From Fasciola hepatica (taxonomy: Eukaryota > Platyhelminthes > Trematoda > Plagiorchiida > Fasciolidae), in assembly GCA_948099385.1 (NCBI GenBank), contig CANUEZ040000203.1, positions 434,001-498,000 on the forward strand: DNA of 64,000 nucleotides, written 5' to 3'. Below the pieces are notes generated by a model that was not told where the DNA came from, ran no database searches, and was given only the letters and a program-made list of their open reading frames with translations. Shown in pieces: positions 11,658 to 25,619 of the stretch. A program made the translations under genes and the position numbers. Every line of letters begins with the position of its first letter. Position 1 is the first letter of the stretch.

Positions 11658-14618
11658 CTGTGATTTGGGTGTTCGACTGACATTCGTTCACCCCAACCCT
11701 TGTTCGTGTCTCCGAGTGGGCTCTGTCCATGTGCAATTCTCATGATTTCCTTAGCGGATCAAACAGCTGTATAGTGCTTCCATAATTTTCAATGGTCAGT
11801 TCAGTGTTCAAGCTGCATGGGGAATCATATTATACAAATCTACTCTGCTACTGCTCTATTGCATTGTATGAGCAATCTGTGTGGATTGTTCATAAGGGAA
11901 TGCCTTGGTTTTACTTAGGCCCATAAATAGAGAAGTGATGGAACATAGGATTGGATCGGTGTGCGAGAATTTGGTTGTGACCGTTCAAAGCGAAAGCGAA
12001 AGCCGAAGCCAATTTGGGGATTGTGCTATATCATGTATTGTATATGTTGAACAAAGCGTTGAGACCCATATCGGATAGCCTTGTGGTTTGGGTGTTCGAC
12101 TGACATTCGTTCACCCCAACCCTTGTTCGTGTCTCCGAGTGGGCTCTGTCCATGTGCAATGCTCATGATTTCCTTAGCGGATCAAACAGCTGTATAGTGC
12201 TTCCATAATTTTCAATGGTCAGTTCAGTGTTCAAGCTGCATGGGGAATCATATTATACAAATCTACTCTGCTACTGCTCTATTGCATGGTATGAGCAATC
12301 TGTGTGGATTGTTCATAAGGGAATGCCTTGGTTTTACTTAGGCCCATAAATAGAGAAGTGGTGGAACATAGGATTGGATCGGTGTGCGAGAATTTGGTTG
12401 TTACCGTTCAAAGCGAAAGCGAAAGCCGAAGCCAATTTGGGGATTGTGCTATATCATGTATTGTATATGTTGAACAAAGCGTTGAGCCTCATGTCGCATA
12501 GCACTGTGGTTTGGGTGTTCGACTGACATTCGTTCACCCCAACCCTTGTTCGTGTCTCCGAGTGGGCTCTGTCCATGTGCAATGCTCATGATTTCCTTAG
12601 CGGATCAAACAGCTGTATAGTGCTTCCATAATTTTCAATGGTCAGTTCAGTGTTCAAGCTGCATGGGGAATCATATTATACAAATCTACTCTGCTACTGC
12701 TCTATTGCATTGTATGAGCAATCTGTGTGGATTGTTCATAAGGGAATGCCTTGGTTTTACTTAGGCCCATAAATAGAGAAGTGATGGAACATAGGATTGG
12801 ATCGGTGTGCGAGAATTTGGTTGTTACCGTTCAAAGCGAAAGCGAAAGCCGAAGCCAATTTGGGGATTGTGCTATATCATGTATTGTATATGTTGAACAA
12901 AGCGTTGAGACCCATATCGGATAGCCTTGTGGTTTGGGTGTTCGACTGACATTCGTTCACCCCAACCCTTGTTCGTGTCTCCGAGTGGGCTCTGTCCATG
13001 TGCAATGCTCATGATTTCCTTAGCGGATCAAACAGCTGTATAGTGCTTCCATAATTTTCAATGGTCAGTTCAGTGTTCAAGCTGCATGGGGAATCATATT
13101 TTACAAATCTACTCTGCTACTGCTCTATTGCATTGTATGAGCAACCTGTGTGGATTGTTCATAAGGGAATGCCTTGGTTTTACTTAGGCCCATAAATAGA
13201 GAAGTGATGGAACATAGGATTGGATCGGTGTGCGAGAATTTGGTTGTTACCGTTCAAAGCGAAAGCGAAAGCCGAAGCCAATATGGGGATTGTGCTATAT
13301 CATGTAGTGCATATGTTGAACAAAGCGTTGAGACCGATATCGGATAGCCTTGTGTTTTGGGTGTTCGACTGACAATCGTTCACCCCAACCCTTGTTCGTG
13401 TCCCCGTGTGGGCTCTGTCCATGTGCAATGCTCATGATTTCCTTAGCGGATCAAACAGCTGTATAGTGCTTCCATAATTTTCAATGGTCAGTTCAGTGTT
13501 CAAGCTGCATGGGGAATCATATTATACAAATCTACTCTGCTACTGCTCTATTGCATTGTATGAGCAATCTGTGTGGATTGTTCATAAGGGAATGCCTTGG
13601 TTTTACTTAGGCCCATAAATAGAGAAGTGATGGAACATAGGATTGGATCGGTGTGCGAGAATTTGGTTGTTACCGTTCAAAGCGAAAGCGAAAGCCGAAG
13701 CCAATTTGGGGATTGTGCTATATCATGTATTGTATATGTTGAACAAAGCGTTGAGACCCATATCGGATAGCCTTGTGGTTTGGGTGTTCGACTGACATTC
13801 GTTCACCCCAACCCTTGTTCGTGTCTCCGAGTGGGCTCTGTCCATGTGCAATGCTCATGATTTCCTTAGCGGATCAAACAGCTGTATAGTGCTTCCATAA
13901 TTTTCAATGGTCAGTTCAGTGTTCAAGCTGCATGGGGAATCATATTTTACAAATCTACTCTGCTACTGCTCTATTGCATTGTATGAGCAACCTGTGTGGA
14001 TTGTTCATAAGGGAATGCCTTGGTTTTACTTAGGCCCATAAATAGAGAAGTGATGGAACATAGGATTGGATCGGTGTGCGAGAATTTGGTTGTTACCGTT
14101 CAAAGCGAAAGCGAAAGCCGAAGCCAATATGGGGATTGTGCTATATCATGTAGTGCATATGTTGAACAAAGCGTTGAGACCGATATCGGATAGCCTTGTG
14201 TTTTGGGTGTTCGACTGACAATCGTTCACCCCAACCCTTGTTCGTGTCCCCGTGTGGGCTCTGTCCATGTGCAATGCTCATGATTCCCTTAGCGGATCAA
14301 ACAGCTGTACAGTGCTTCCATAATTTTCAATGATCAGTTCCGTGGTCAAGCTGCATGGAGAATCATATTATACAAATCTACTCTGCTACTGCTCTATTGC
14401 ATTGTATGAGCAATCTGTGTGGATTGTTCATAAGGGAATGCCTTGGTTTTACTTAGGCCCATAAATAGAGAAGTGATGGAACATAGGATTGGATCGGTGT
14501 GCGAGAATTTGGTTGTTACCGTTCAAAGCGAAAGCGAAAGCCGTAGCCAATTTGGGGATTGTGCTATATCATGTATTGTATATGTTGAACAAAGCGTTGA
14601 GACCCATATCGGATAGCC
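11658..14618. repeat. Monomers 28-34, dimer-type repeats with TAG variant
   Basis: Starts 11658, 12081, 12504, 12927, 13350, 13773, 14196. Monomers 28 and 30 are both preceded by ATGTCGCATAGCACTGTG, giving an 846-bp period (11658-12503 against 12504-13349). Monomers 31-32 and 33-34 are a second dimer form: 31 and 33 share ATCATATTTTAC and GCAACCTGTG, and 32 and 34 begin GTGTTTTGGGTG. The pair recurs at 15042. Nearly all copies have GGGGAATCAT, and all but the last have GTATAGTG, which explains the absence of long open frames here. Confidence 0.88.
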
Positions 14619-17600
14619 TTGTGGTTTGGGTGTTCGACTAACTTTCGTTCACCCCAACCCTTGTTCGTGTCCCCGTGTGGGCTCTGTCCATGTGCAATGC
14701 TCATGATTTCCTTAGCGGATCAAACAGCTGTACAGTGCTTCCATCATTTTCAATGGTCAGTTCAGTGTTCAAGCTGCATGGAGAATCATATTATACAAAT
14801 CCTCTCTGCTACTGCTCTATTGCATTGTATGAGCAATCTGTGTGGATTGTTCATAAGGGAATGCCTTGGTTTTACTTAGGCCCATAAATAGAGAAGTGAT
14901 GGAACATAGGATTGGATCGGTGTGCGAGAATTTGGTTGTTACCGTTCAAAGCGAAAGCGAAAGCCGAAGCCAATTTGGGGATTGTGCTATATCATGTATT
15001 GTATATGTTGAACAAAGCGTTGAGACCCATATCGGATAGTCTTGTGGTTTGGGTGTTCGACTGACATTCGTTCACCCCAACCCTTGTTCGTGTCTCCGAG
15101 TGGGCTCTGTCCATGTGCAATGCTCATGATTTCCTTAGCGGATCAGACAGCTGTATAGTGCTTCCATAATTTTCAATGGTCAGTTCAGTGTTCAAGCTGC
15201 ATGGAGAATCATATTATACAAATCTACTCTGCTACTGCTCTATTGCATTGTATGAGCAACCTGTGTGGATTGTTCATAAGGGAATGCCTTGGTTTTACTT
15301 AGGCCCATAAATAGAGAAGTGATGGAACATAGGATTGGATCGGTGTGCGAGAATTTGGTTGTTACCGTTCAAAGCGAAAGCGAAAGCCGAAGCCAATATG
15401 GGGATTGTGCTATATCATGTAGTGCATATGTTGAACAAAGCGTTGAGACCGATATCGGATAGCCTTGTGTTTTGGGTGTTCGACTGACAATCGTTCACCC
15501 CAACCCTTGTTCGTGTCCCCGTGTGGGCTCTGTCCATGTGCAATGCTCATGATTCCCTTAGCGGATCAAACAGCTGTACAGTGCTTCAATCAATCTCACT
15601 GGTCAGTTCAGTGTTCAAGCTGCATGGAGAATCATATTATACAAATCTACTCTGCTACTGCTCTATTGCATTGTATGAGCAATCTGTGTGGATTGTTCAT
15701 AAGGGAATGCCTTGGTTTTACTTAGGCCCATAAATAGAGAAGTGGTGGAACATAGGATTGGATCGGTGTGCGAGAATTTGGTTGTTACCGTTCAAAGCGA
15801 AAGCGAAAGCCGAAACCAATTGGAGGATTGTGCTATATCATGTAGTGTATATGTTGAACACAGCGTTGAGACCGATATCGGATAGCCTTGTGGTTTGGGT
15901 GTTCGACTAACTTTCGTTCACCCCAACCCTTGTTCGTGTCTCCGAGTGGGCTCTGTCCATGTGCAATGCTCATGATTTAATTTGCGGTCAAACAGCTGTA
16001 CAGTGCTTTGATAATTTTCAATGGTCAGTTCAGTGTTCAAGCTGCATGGAGAATCATATTATACAAATCTACTCTGCTACTGCTCTATTGCATTGTATGA
16101 GCAATCTGTGTGGATTGTTCATAAGGGAATGCCTTGGTTTTACTTGGGCCCATAAATAGAGAAGTGATGGAACATAGGATTGGATCGGTGTGCGAGAATT
16201 TGGTTGTTACCGTTCCAAGAGAAAGCGAAAGCCGAAGCCAATTTGGGGATTGTGCTATATCATGTATTGTATATGTTGAACAAAGCGTTGAGACCCATAT
16301 CGGATAGCCTTGTGGTTTGGGTGTTCGACTAACTTTCGTTCACCCCAACCCTTGTTCGTGTCCCCGTGTGGGCTCTGTCCATGTGCAATGCTCATGATTT
16401 CCTTAGCGGATCAAACAGCTGTACAGTGCTTCCATCATTTTCAATGGTCAGTTCAGTGTTCAAGCTGCATGGAGAATCATATTATACAAATCTACTCTGC
16501 TACTGCTCTATTGCATTGTATGAGCAATCTGTGTGGATTGTTCATAAGGGAATGCCTTGGTTTTACTTAGGCCCATAAATAGAGAAGTGATGGAACATAG
16601 GATTGGATCGGTGTGCGAGAATTTGGTTGTTACCGTTCAAAGCGAAAGCGAAAGCCGAAGCCAATTTGGGGATTGTGCTATATCATGTATTGTATATGTT
16701 GAACAAAGCGTTGAGACCCATATCGGATAGCCTTGTGGTTTGGGTGTTCGACTGACATTCGTTCACCCCAACCCTTGTTCGTGTCCCCGTGTGGGCTCTG
16801 TCCATGTGCAATGCTCATGATTTCCTTAGCGGATCAAACAGCTGTACAGTGCTTCCATAATTTTCAATGGTCAGTTCAGTGTTCAAGCTGCATGGGGAAT
16901 CATATTTTACAAATCTACTCTGCTACTGCTCTATTGCATTGTATGAGCAATCTGTGTGGATTGTTCATAAGGGAATGCCTCGGTTTTACTTAGGCCCATA
17001 AATAGAGAAGTGATGGAACATAGGATTGGATCGGTGTGCGAGAATTTTGTTGTTACTGTTCAAAGCCAAGGCGAAAGCCGAAGCCAATTTGGGGATTGTG
17101 CTATATCATGTATTGTATATGTTGAACAAAGCGTTGAGACCCATATCGGATAGCATTGTGGTTTGGGTGTTCGACTGACATTCGTTCAGCCCAACCCTTG
17201 TTCGTGTCCCCGTGTGGGCTCTGTCCATGTGCAATGCTCATGATTTCTTTTAGCGGATCAAACAGCTGTACAGTGCTTCCATAATTTTCAATGGTCAGTT
17301 CCGTGGTCAAGCTGCATGGAGAATCATATTATACAAATCTACTCTGCTAATGCTCTATTGCATTGTATGAGCAATCTGTGTGGATTGTTCATATTGGAAT
17401 GCCTTGGTTTTACTTAGGCCCATAAATAGAGAAGTGATGGAACATAGGATTGGATCGGTGTGCGAGAATTTGGTTGTTACCGTTCAAAGCGAAAGCGAAA
17501 GCCGAAGCCAATTTGGGGATTGTGCTATATCATTTATTGTATATGTTGAACAAAGCGTTGAGACCGATATCGGATAGCCTTGTGGTTTGGGTGTTCGACT

Positions 17601-18426
17601 GACATTCGTTCACCCCAACCCTTGTTCGTATCTCCGAGTGGGCTCTGTCCATGTGCAATGCTCATGATTTCCTTAGCGGATCAAACAGCTGTACAGTGCT
17701 TCCATCATTTTCAATGGTCAGTTCAGTGTTCAAGCTGCATGGGGAATCATATTATACAAATCTACTCTGCTACCCGCTCTATTGCATTGTATGAGCAATC
17801 TGTGTGGATTGTTCATAAGGGAATGCCTTGGTTTTACTTTGGTCCATAAATAGAGAAGTGATGGAACATAGGATTGGATCGGTGTGCGAGAATTCGGTTG
17901 TGACCGTTCAAAGCGAAAGCGAAAGCCTAAGCCAATTTGGGGATTGTGCTATATCATGTATTGTATATGTTGAACAAAGCGTTGATACCCATATCGGATA
18001 GCCTTGTGGTTTGGGTGTTCGACTGACATTCGTTCACCCCAACCCTTGTTCGTGTCCCCGTGTGGGCTCTGTCCATGCGAAATGCTCATGATTCCCTTAG
18101 CGGATCAAACAGCTGTACAGTGCTTCCATAATTTTCAATGGTCAGTTCAGTGTTCAAGCTGCATGGAGAATCATATTATACAAATCTACTCTGCTACTGC
18201 TCTATTGCATTGTATGAGCAATCTGTGTGGATTGTTCATAAGGGAATGCCTTGGTTTTACTTAGGCCCATAAATAGAGAAGTGATGGAACATAGGATTGG
18301 ATCGGTGTGCGAGAATTTGGTTGTTACCGTTCAAAGCGAAAGCGAAAGCCGAAGCCAATTTGGGGATTGTGCTATATCATGTAGTGCATATGTTGAACAA
18401 AGCGTTGAGACCCATATCGGATAGCC
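14619..18426. repeat. Monomers 35-43, mixed region
   Basis: Starts 14619, 15042, 15465, 15888, 16310, 16733, 17156, 17580, 18004. Monomer 15888 is 422 bp (GATTTAATTTGCGGTC); 17156 is 424 bp (GATTTCTTTTAGCGG); 17580 is 424 bp (GCTACCCGCTC). 14619 and 16310 are close relatives. 15465 carries the TCAATCTCACTGG block otherwise typical of 2.7-5.1 kb. Confidence 0.93.
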
Positions 18427-20118
18427 TTGTGGTTTGGGTGTTCGACTGACATTCGTTCACCCCAACCCTTGTTCCTGTCCCCGTGTGGGCTCTGTCCATG
18501 TGCAACGCTCATGGTTCCCTTAGCGGATCAAACAGCTGTACAGTGCTTCCATAATTTTCAATGGTCAGTTCCGTGGTCAAGCTGCATGGAGAATCATATT
18601 ATACAAATCTACTCTGCTAATGCTCTATTGCATTGTATGAGCAATCTGTGTGGATTGTTCATAAGGGAATGCCTTGGTTTTACTTAGGCCCATAAATAGA
18701 GAAGTGATGGAACATAGGATTGGATCGGTGTGCGAGAATTTGGTTGTTACCGTTCAAAGCGAAAGCGAAAGCCGAAGCCAATTTGGGGATTGTGCTATAT
18801 CATGTATTGTATATGTTGAACAAAGCTTTGAGACCCATATCGGATAGCCTTGTGGTTTGGGTGTTCGACTGACATTCGTTCACCCCAACCCTTGTTCGTG
18901 TCCCCGTGTGGGCTCTGTCCATGCGCAATGCTCATGATTCCCTTAGCGGATCAAACAGCTGTATAGTGCTTCCATCATTTTCAATGGTCAGTTCAGTGTT
19001 CAAGCTGCATGGAGAATCATATTATACAAATCTACTCTGCTACTGCTCTATTGCATTGTATGAGCAATCTGTGTGGATTGTTCATAAGGGAATGCCTTGG
19101 TTTTACTTAGGCCCATAAATAGAGAAGTGATGGAACATAGGATTGGATCGGTGTGCGAGAATTTGGTTGTTACCGTTCAAAGCGAAAGCGAAAGCCGAAG
19201 CCAATTTGGGGATTGTGCTATATCATGTATTGTATATGTTGAACAAAGCTTTGAGACCCATATCGGATAGCCTTGTGGTTTGGGTGTTCGACTGACATTC
19301 GTTCACCCCAACCCTTGTTCCTGTCCCCGTGTGGGCTCTGTCCATGTGCAACGCTCATGGTTCCCTTAGCGGATCAAACAGCTGTACAGTGCTTCCATAA
19401 TTTTCAATGGTCAGTTCCGTGGTCAAGCTGCATGGAGAATCATATTATACAAATCTACTCTGCTAATGCTCTATTGCATTGTATGAGCAATCTGTGTGGA
19501 TTGTTCATAAGGGAATGCCTTGGTTTTACTTAGGCCCATAAATAGAGAAGTGATGGAACATAGGATTGGATCGGTGTGCGAGAATTTGGTTGTTACCGTT
19601 CAAAGCGAAAGCGAAAGCCGAAGCCAATTTGGGGATTGTGCTATATCATGTATTGTATATGTTGAACAAAGCTTTGAGACCCATATCGGATAGCCTTGTG
19701 GTTTGGGTGTTCGACTGACATTCGTTCACCCCAACCCTTGTTCGTGTCCCCGTGTGGGCTCTGTCCATGCGCAATGCTCATGATTCCCTTAGCGGATCAA
19801 ACAGCTGTATAGTGCTTCCATCATTTTCAATGGTCAGTTCAGTGTTCAAGCTGCATGGAGAATCATATTATACAAATCTACTCTGCTACTGCTCTATTGC
19901 ATTGTATGAGCAATCTGTGTGGATTGTTCATAAGGGAATGCCTTGGTTTTACTTAGGCCCATAAATAGAGAAGTGATGGAACATAGGATTGGATCGGTGT
20001 GCGAGAATTTGGTTGTTACCGTTCAAAGCGAAAGCGAAAGCCAAAGCCAATTTGGGGATTGTGCTATATCATGTAGTGCATATGTTGAACAAAGCGTTGA
20101 GACCCATATCGGATAGCC
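18427..20118. repeat. Dimer HOR, two copies of 846 bp
   Basis: Starts 18427, 18850, 19273, 19696. Monomers 18427 and 19273 share TTGTTCCTGTCCCCGTG, GCAACGCTCATGGTTCCC and CTGCTAATGCTC. Monomers 18850 and 19696 share CCATGCGCAATGC, GTATAGTG and CCATCATTTTC. The copies look almost identical by eye and diverge only near the end of the second (CCAAAGCC and GTAGTGCATATG), which suggests a recent duplication. Confidence 0.93.
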
Positions 20119-23081
20119 TTGTGGTTTGGGTGTTCGACTGACATTCGTTCACCACAACCCTTGTTCTTGTCTCAGAATGGAGTCTGTCCATGAGCAATGC
20201 TCATGATTTCCTTAGCGGATCAAACAGCTGTATAGTGCTTCCATAATTTTCAATGGTCAGTTCCGTGGTCAAGCTGCATGGAGAATCATATTATACAAAT
20301 CTACTCTGCTACTGCTCTATTGCATTGTATGAGCAATCTGTGTGGATTGTTCATAAGGGAATGCCTTGTTTTTACTTAGGCCCATACATAGAGAAGTGAT
20401 GGAACATAGGATTGGATCGGTGTGCGAGAATTTGGTTGTTACCGTTCAAAGCGAAAGCGAAAGCCGTAGCCAATATGGGGATTGTGCTATAACATGTATT
20501 GTATATGTTGAACAAAGCGTTGAGACCCATATCGGATAGCCTTGTGGTTTGGGTGTTCGACTGACATTCGTTCACCCCAACCCTTGTTCGTGTCCCCGTG
20601 TGGGCTCTGTCCATGTGCAATGCTCATGATTCCCTTAGCGGATCAAACAGCTGTACAGTGCTTCCATAAATTTCAATGGTCAGTTCAGTGTTCAAGCTGC
20701 ATGGAGAATCATATTATACAAATCTACTCTGCTACTGCTCTATTGCATTGTATGAGCAATCTGTGTGGATTGTTCATAAGGGAATGCCTTGGTTTTACTT
20801 AGGCCCATAAATAGAGAAGTGATGGAACATAGGATTGGATCGGTGTTGGAGAATTTAGTTGTTACCGTTCAAAGCAAAAGCGAAAGCCGAAGCCAATTTG
20901 GGGATTGTGCTATATCACGCAGTGTATATGTTGAACAAAGCTTTGAGACACATATCGGATAGCCTTGTGGTTTGGGTGTTCGACTGACATTCGTTCACCC
21001 CAACCCTTGTTCGTGTCCCCGTGTGGGCTCTGTCCATGTGCAATGCTCATGATTCCCTAAGCGGGTCAACCAGCTGTACAGTGCTTCCATAATTTTCAAT
21101 GGTCAGTTCAGTGTTCAAGCTGCATGGAGAATCATATTATACAAATCTACTCTGCTACTGCTCTATTGCATTGTATGAGCAATCTGTGTGGATTGTTCAT
21201 AAGAGAATGCCTTGGTTTTAATTAGGCCCATAAATAGAGAAGTGATGGAACATAGGATTGGATCGGTGTGCGAGAATTTGGTTGTTACCGTTCAAAGCGA
21301 AAGCGAAAGTCGAAGCCAATTTGGGGATTGTGCTATATCATGTAGTGCATATGTTGAACAAAGCGTTCAGACCCATATCGGATAGCCTTGTGGTTTGGGT
21401 GTTCGACTGACATTCGTTCACCCCAACCCTTGTTCGTGTCCCCGTGTGGGCTCTGTCCATGTGCAATGCTCATGATTCCCTTAGCGGATCAAAAAGCTGT
21501 ACAGTGCTTTGATAATTTTCAATGGTCAGTTCAGTGTTCAAGCTGCATGGAGAATCATAATATACAAATCTACTCTGCTACTGCTCTATTGCATTGAATG
21601 AGCAATCTGTGTGGGGATTGTTCATAAGGGAATGCCTTGGTTTTACTTAGGCCCATAAATAGAGAAGTGATGGAACATAGGATTGGATCGGTGTGCGAGA
21701 ATTTGGTTGTTACCGTTCAAAGCGAAAGCGAAAGCCGAAGCCAATTTGGGGATTGTGCTATATCATGTATTGTATATGTTGAACAAAGCGTTGACTCTCA
21801 TATCGGATAGCCTTGTGGTTTGGGTGTTCGACTGACATTCGTTCACCCCAACCCTTGTTCGTGTCCCCGTGTGGGCACTGTTCATGTGCAATGCTCATGA
21901 TTCCCTTAGCGGATCAAACAGCTGTACAGTGCTTCCATCAATCTCACTGGTCAGTTCGGTGGTCAAGCTGCATGGAGAATCATATTATACAAATCTACTC
22001 TGCTACTGCTCTATTGCATTGTATGAGCAATCTGTGTGGATTGTTCATAAGGGAATGCCTTGGTTTTACTTAGGACCATAAATAGAGAAGTGATGGAACA
22101 TAGGATTGGAGCGGTGTGCGAGAATTTGGTTGTTACCGTTCAAAGCCAAAGCGAAAGCCGAAGCCAATTTGGGGATTGTGCTATATCATGTAGTGCATAT
22201 GTTGAACGAAGCGTTGAGACCCATATCGGATAGCCTTGTGGTTTGGGTGTTCGACTGACATTCGTTCACCCCAACCCTTGTTCGTGTCCCCGTGTGGGCT
22301 CTGTCCATGTGCAATGCTCATGATTCCCTTAGCGGATCAAACAGCTGTACAGTGCTTCCATTATTTTCAATGGTCAGTTCAGTGTTCAAGCTGCATGGAG
22401 AATCATATTATACAAATCTACTCTGCTACTGCTCTATTGCATTGTATGAGCAATCTGTGTGGATTGTTCATAAGGGAATGCCTTGGTTTTACTTGGGCCT
22501 ATAAATAGAGAAGTGATGGAACATAGGATTGGATCGGTGTGCGAGAATTTGGTTGTTACCGTTCAAAGCGAAAGCGAAAGCCGAAGCCAATTTGGGCATT
22601 GTGCTATATCATGTAGTGCATATGTTGAAAGAAGCGTTGAGACCCATATCGGATAGCCTTGTGGTTTGGGTGTTCGACTGACATTCGTTCACCCCAACCC
22701 TTGTTCGTGTCCCCGTGTGGGCTCTGTCCATGTGCAATGCTCATGATTTCCTTAGCGGATCAATTAGCTGTACAGTGCTTCCATAATTTTCAATGGTCAG
22801 TTCAGTGTTCAAGCTGCATGGAGAATCATATTATACAAATCTACTCTGCTACTGCTCTATTGCATTGTATGAGCAATCTGTGTGGATTGTTCATAAGGGA
22901 ATGCCTTGGTTTTACTTAGGCCCATAAATAGAGAAGTGATGGAACATAGGATTGGATCGGTGTGCGAGAATTTGGTTGTTACCGTTCAAAGCGAAAGCGA
23001 AAGCCGAAGCCAATTTGGGGATTGTGCTATATCATGTATTGTATATGTTGAACAAAGCGTTGATACCCATATCGGATAGCC
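20119..23081. repeat. Monomers 48-54, comparatively divergent copies
   Basis: Starts 20119, 20542, 20965, 21388, 21813, 22236, 22659. Many private changes: 20119 has GTCTCAGAATGGAGTCTG and CCATGAGCAATG; 20965 is preceded by GGTGTTGGAGAATTTAG and ACGCAGTG; 21388 is 425 bp (GTGTGGGGATTG); 21813 has GGGCACTGTTCATG. The 22236 and 22659 copies are close to the ordinary type. Confidence 0.93.
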
Positions 23082-25619
23082 TTGTGGTTTGGGTGTTCGA
23101 CTGACATTCGTTCACCCCAACCCTTGTTCGTGTCTCCGAGTGGGCTCTGTCCATGTGCAATGCTCATGATTCCCTTAGCGGATCAAACAGCTGTACAGTA
23201 CTTCCATAATTTTCAATGGTCAGTTCAGTGTTCAAGCTGCATGGAGAATCATATTATACAAATCTACTCTGCTACTGCTCTATTGCATTGTATGAGCAAT
23301 CTGTGTGGATTGTTCATAAGGGAATGCCTTGGTTTTATTAAGGCCCATAAATAAAGAAGTGATGGAACATAGGATTGGATCGGTGTACGAGAATTTGGTT
23401 GTTACCGTTCAAAGCGAAAGCGAAAGCCGAAGCCAATTTGGGCATTGTGCTATATCATGTAGTGCATATGTTGAACAAAGCGTTGAGACCCATATCGGAT
23501 AGCCTTGTGGTTTGGGTGTTCGACTGACATTCGTTCACCCCAACCCTTGTTCGTGTCCCCGTGTGGGCTCTGTCCATGTGCAATGCTCATGATTCCCTTA
23601 GCGGATCAAACAGCTGTACAGTGCTTCCATAATTTTCAATGGTCAGTTCAGTGTTCAAGCTGCATGGAGAATCATATTAAAGAAATCTACTCTGCTACTA
23701 CTCTATTGCATTGTATGAGCAATCTGTGTGGATTGTTCATAAGGGAATGCCTTGGTTTTACTTAGGCCCATAAATAGAGAAGTGATGGAACATAGGATTG
23801 GATCGGTGTGCGAGAATTTGGTTGTTACCGTTCAAAGCGAAAGCGAAAGCCGAAGCCAATTTGGGGATTGTGCTATATCATGTAGTGCATATGTTGAACA
23901 AAGCGTTGAGACCCATATCGGATAGCCTTGTGGTTTGGGTGTTCGACTGACATTCGTTCACCCCAACCCTTGTTCGTGTCCCCGTGTGGGCTCTGTCCAT
24001 GTGCAATGCTCATGATTCTCTTAGCGGATCAAACAGCTGTACAGTGCTTCCATAATTTTCAATGGTCAGTTCAGTGTTCAAGCTGCATGGAGAATCATAT
24101 TATACAAATCTACTCTGCTACTGCTCTATTGCATTGTATGAGCAATCTGTGTGGATTGTTCATAAGGGAATGCCTTGGTTTTACTTAGGCCCATAAAAAG
24201 AGAAGTGATGGAACATAGGATTGGATCGGTGTGCGAGAATTTGGTTGTTACCGTTCCAAGCGAAAGCGAAAGCCGAAGCCAATTTGGGGATTGTGCTATA
24301 TCATGTAGTGCATATGTTGAACAAAGCGTTGATACCCATATCGGATAGCCTTGTGGTTTGGGTGTTCGACTGACATTCGTTCACCCCAACCCTTGTTCGT
24401 GTCTGCGAGTGGGCTCTGTCCATGTGCAATGCTCATGATTCCCTTAGCGGATCAAACAGCTGTACAGTACTTCCATAATTTTCAATGGTCAGTTCAGTGT
24501 TCAAGCTGCATGGAGAATCATATTATACAAATCTACTCTGCTACTGCTCTATTGCATTGTATGAGCAATCTGTGTGGATTGTTCATAAGGGAATGCCTTG
24601 GTTTTATTAAGGCCCATAAATAAAGAAGTGATGGAACATAGGATTGGATCGGTGTACGAGAATTTGGTTGTTACCGTTCAAAGCGAAAGCGAAAGCCGAA
24701 GCCAATTTGGGCATTGTGCTATATCATGTAGTGCATATGTTGAACAAAGCTTTGAGACCCATATCGGATAGCCTTGTGGTTTGGGTGTTCGACTGACATT
24801 CGTTCACCCCAACCCTTGTTCGTGTCCCCGTGTGGGCTCTGTCCATGTGCAATGCTCATGATTCCCTTAGCGGATCAAACAGCTGTACAGTGCTTCCATA
24901 ATTTTCAATGGTCAGTTCAGTGTTCAAGCTGCATGGAGAATCATATTAAAGAAATCTACTCTGCTACTACTCTATTGCATTGTATGAGCAATCTGTGTGG
25001 ATTGTTCATAAGGGAATGCCTTGGTTTTACTTAGGCCCATAAATAGAGAAGTGATGGAACATAGGATTGGATCGGTGTGCGAGAATTTGGTTGTTACCGT
25101 TCAAAGCGAAAGCGAAAGCCGAAGCCAATTTGGGGATTGTGCTATATCATGTAGTGCATATGTTGAACAAAGCGTTGAGACCCATATCGGATAGCCTTGT
25201 GGTTTGGGTGTTCGACTGACATTCGTTCACCCCAACCCTTGTTCGTGTCCCCGTGTGGGCTCTGTCCATGTGCAATGCTCATGATTCTCTTAGCGGATCA
25301 AACAGCTGTACAGTGCTTCCATAATTTTCAATGGTCAGTTCAGTGTTCAAGCTGCATGGAGAATCATATTATACAAATCTACTCTGCTACTGCTCTATTG
25401 CATTGTATGAGCAATCTGTGTGGATTGTTCATAAGGGAATGCCTTGGTTTTACTTGGGCCCATAAATAGAGAAGTGATGGAACATAGGATTGGAACGGTG
25501 TGCGAGAATTTGGTTGTTACCGTTCAAAGCGAAAGCGAAAGCCGAAGCCAATTTGGGGATTGTGCTATATCATGTAGTGTTTATGTTGAACAAAGCGTTG
25601 ATACCCATATCGGATAGCC
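23082..25619. repeat. Trimer HOR, two copies of 1269 bp
   Basis: Starts 23082, 23505, 23928 and 24351, 24774, 25197. First members share CAGTACTTCC, TTTTATTAAGGCCC, AAATAAAGAAG, GGTGTACGAG and TTTGGGCATTG. Second members share ATTAAAGAAATC and CTACTACTC. Third members share GATTCTCTTAGCGG. The copies differ at few positions, for example TCTCCGAG against TCTGCGAG in the first member. Confidence 0.95.

Noticed and set aside
11504..14618. Apparent gap without long open frames as a different kind of sequence
   Set aside because: The 423-bp repeat continues unchanged; the frames are closed because these copies have GTATAGTG in place of GTACAGTG. The same holds for 47.6-50.2 kb.
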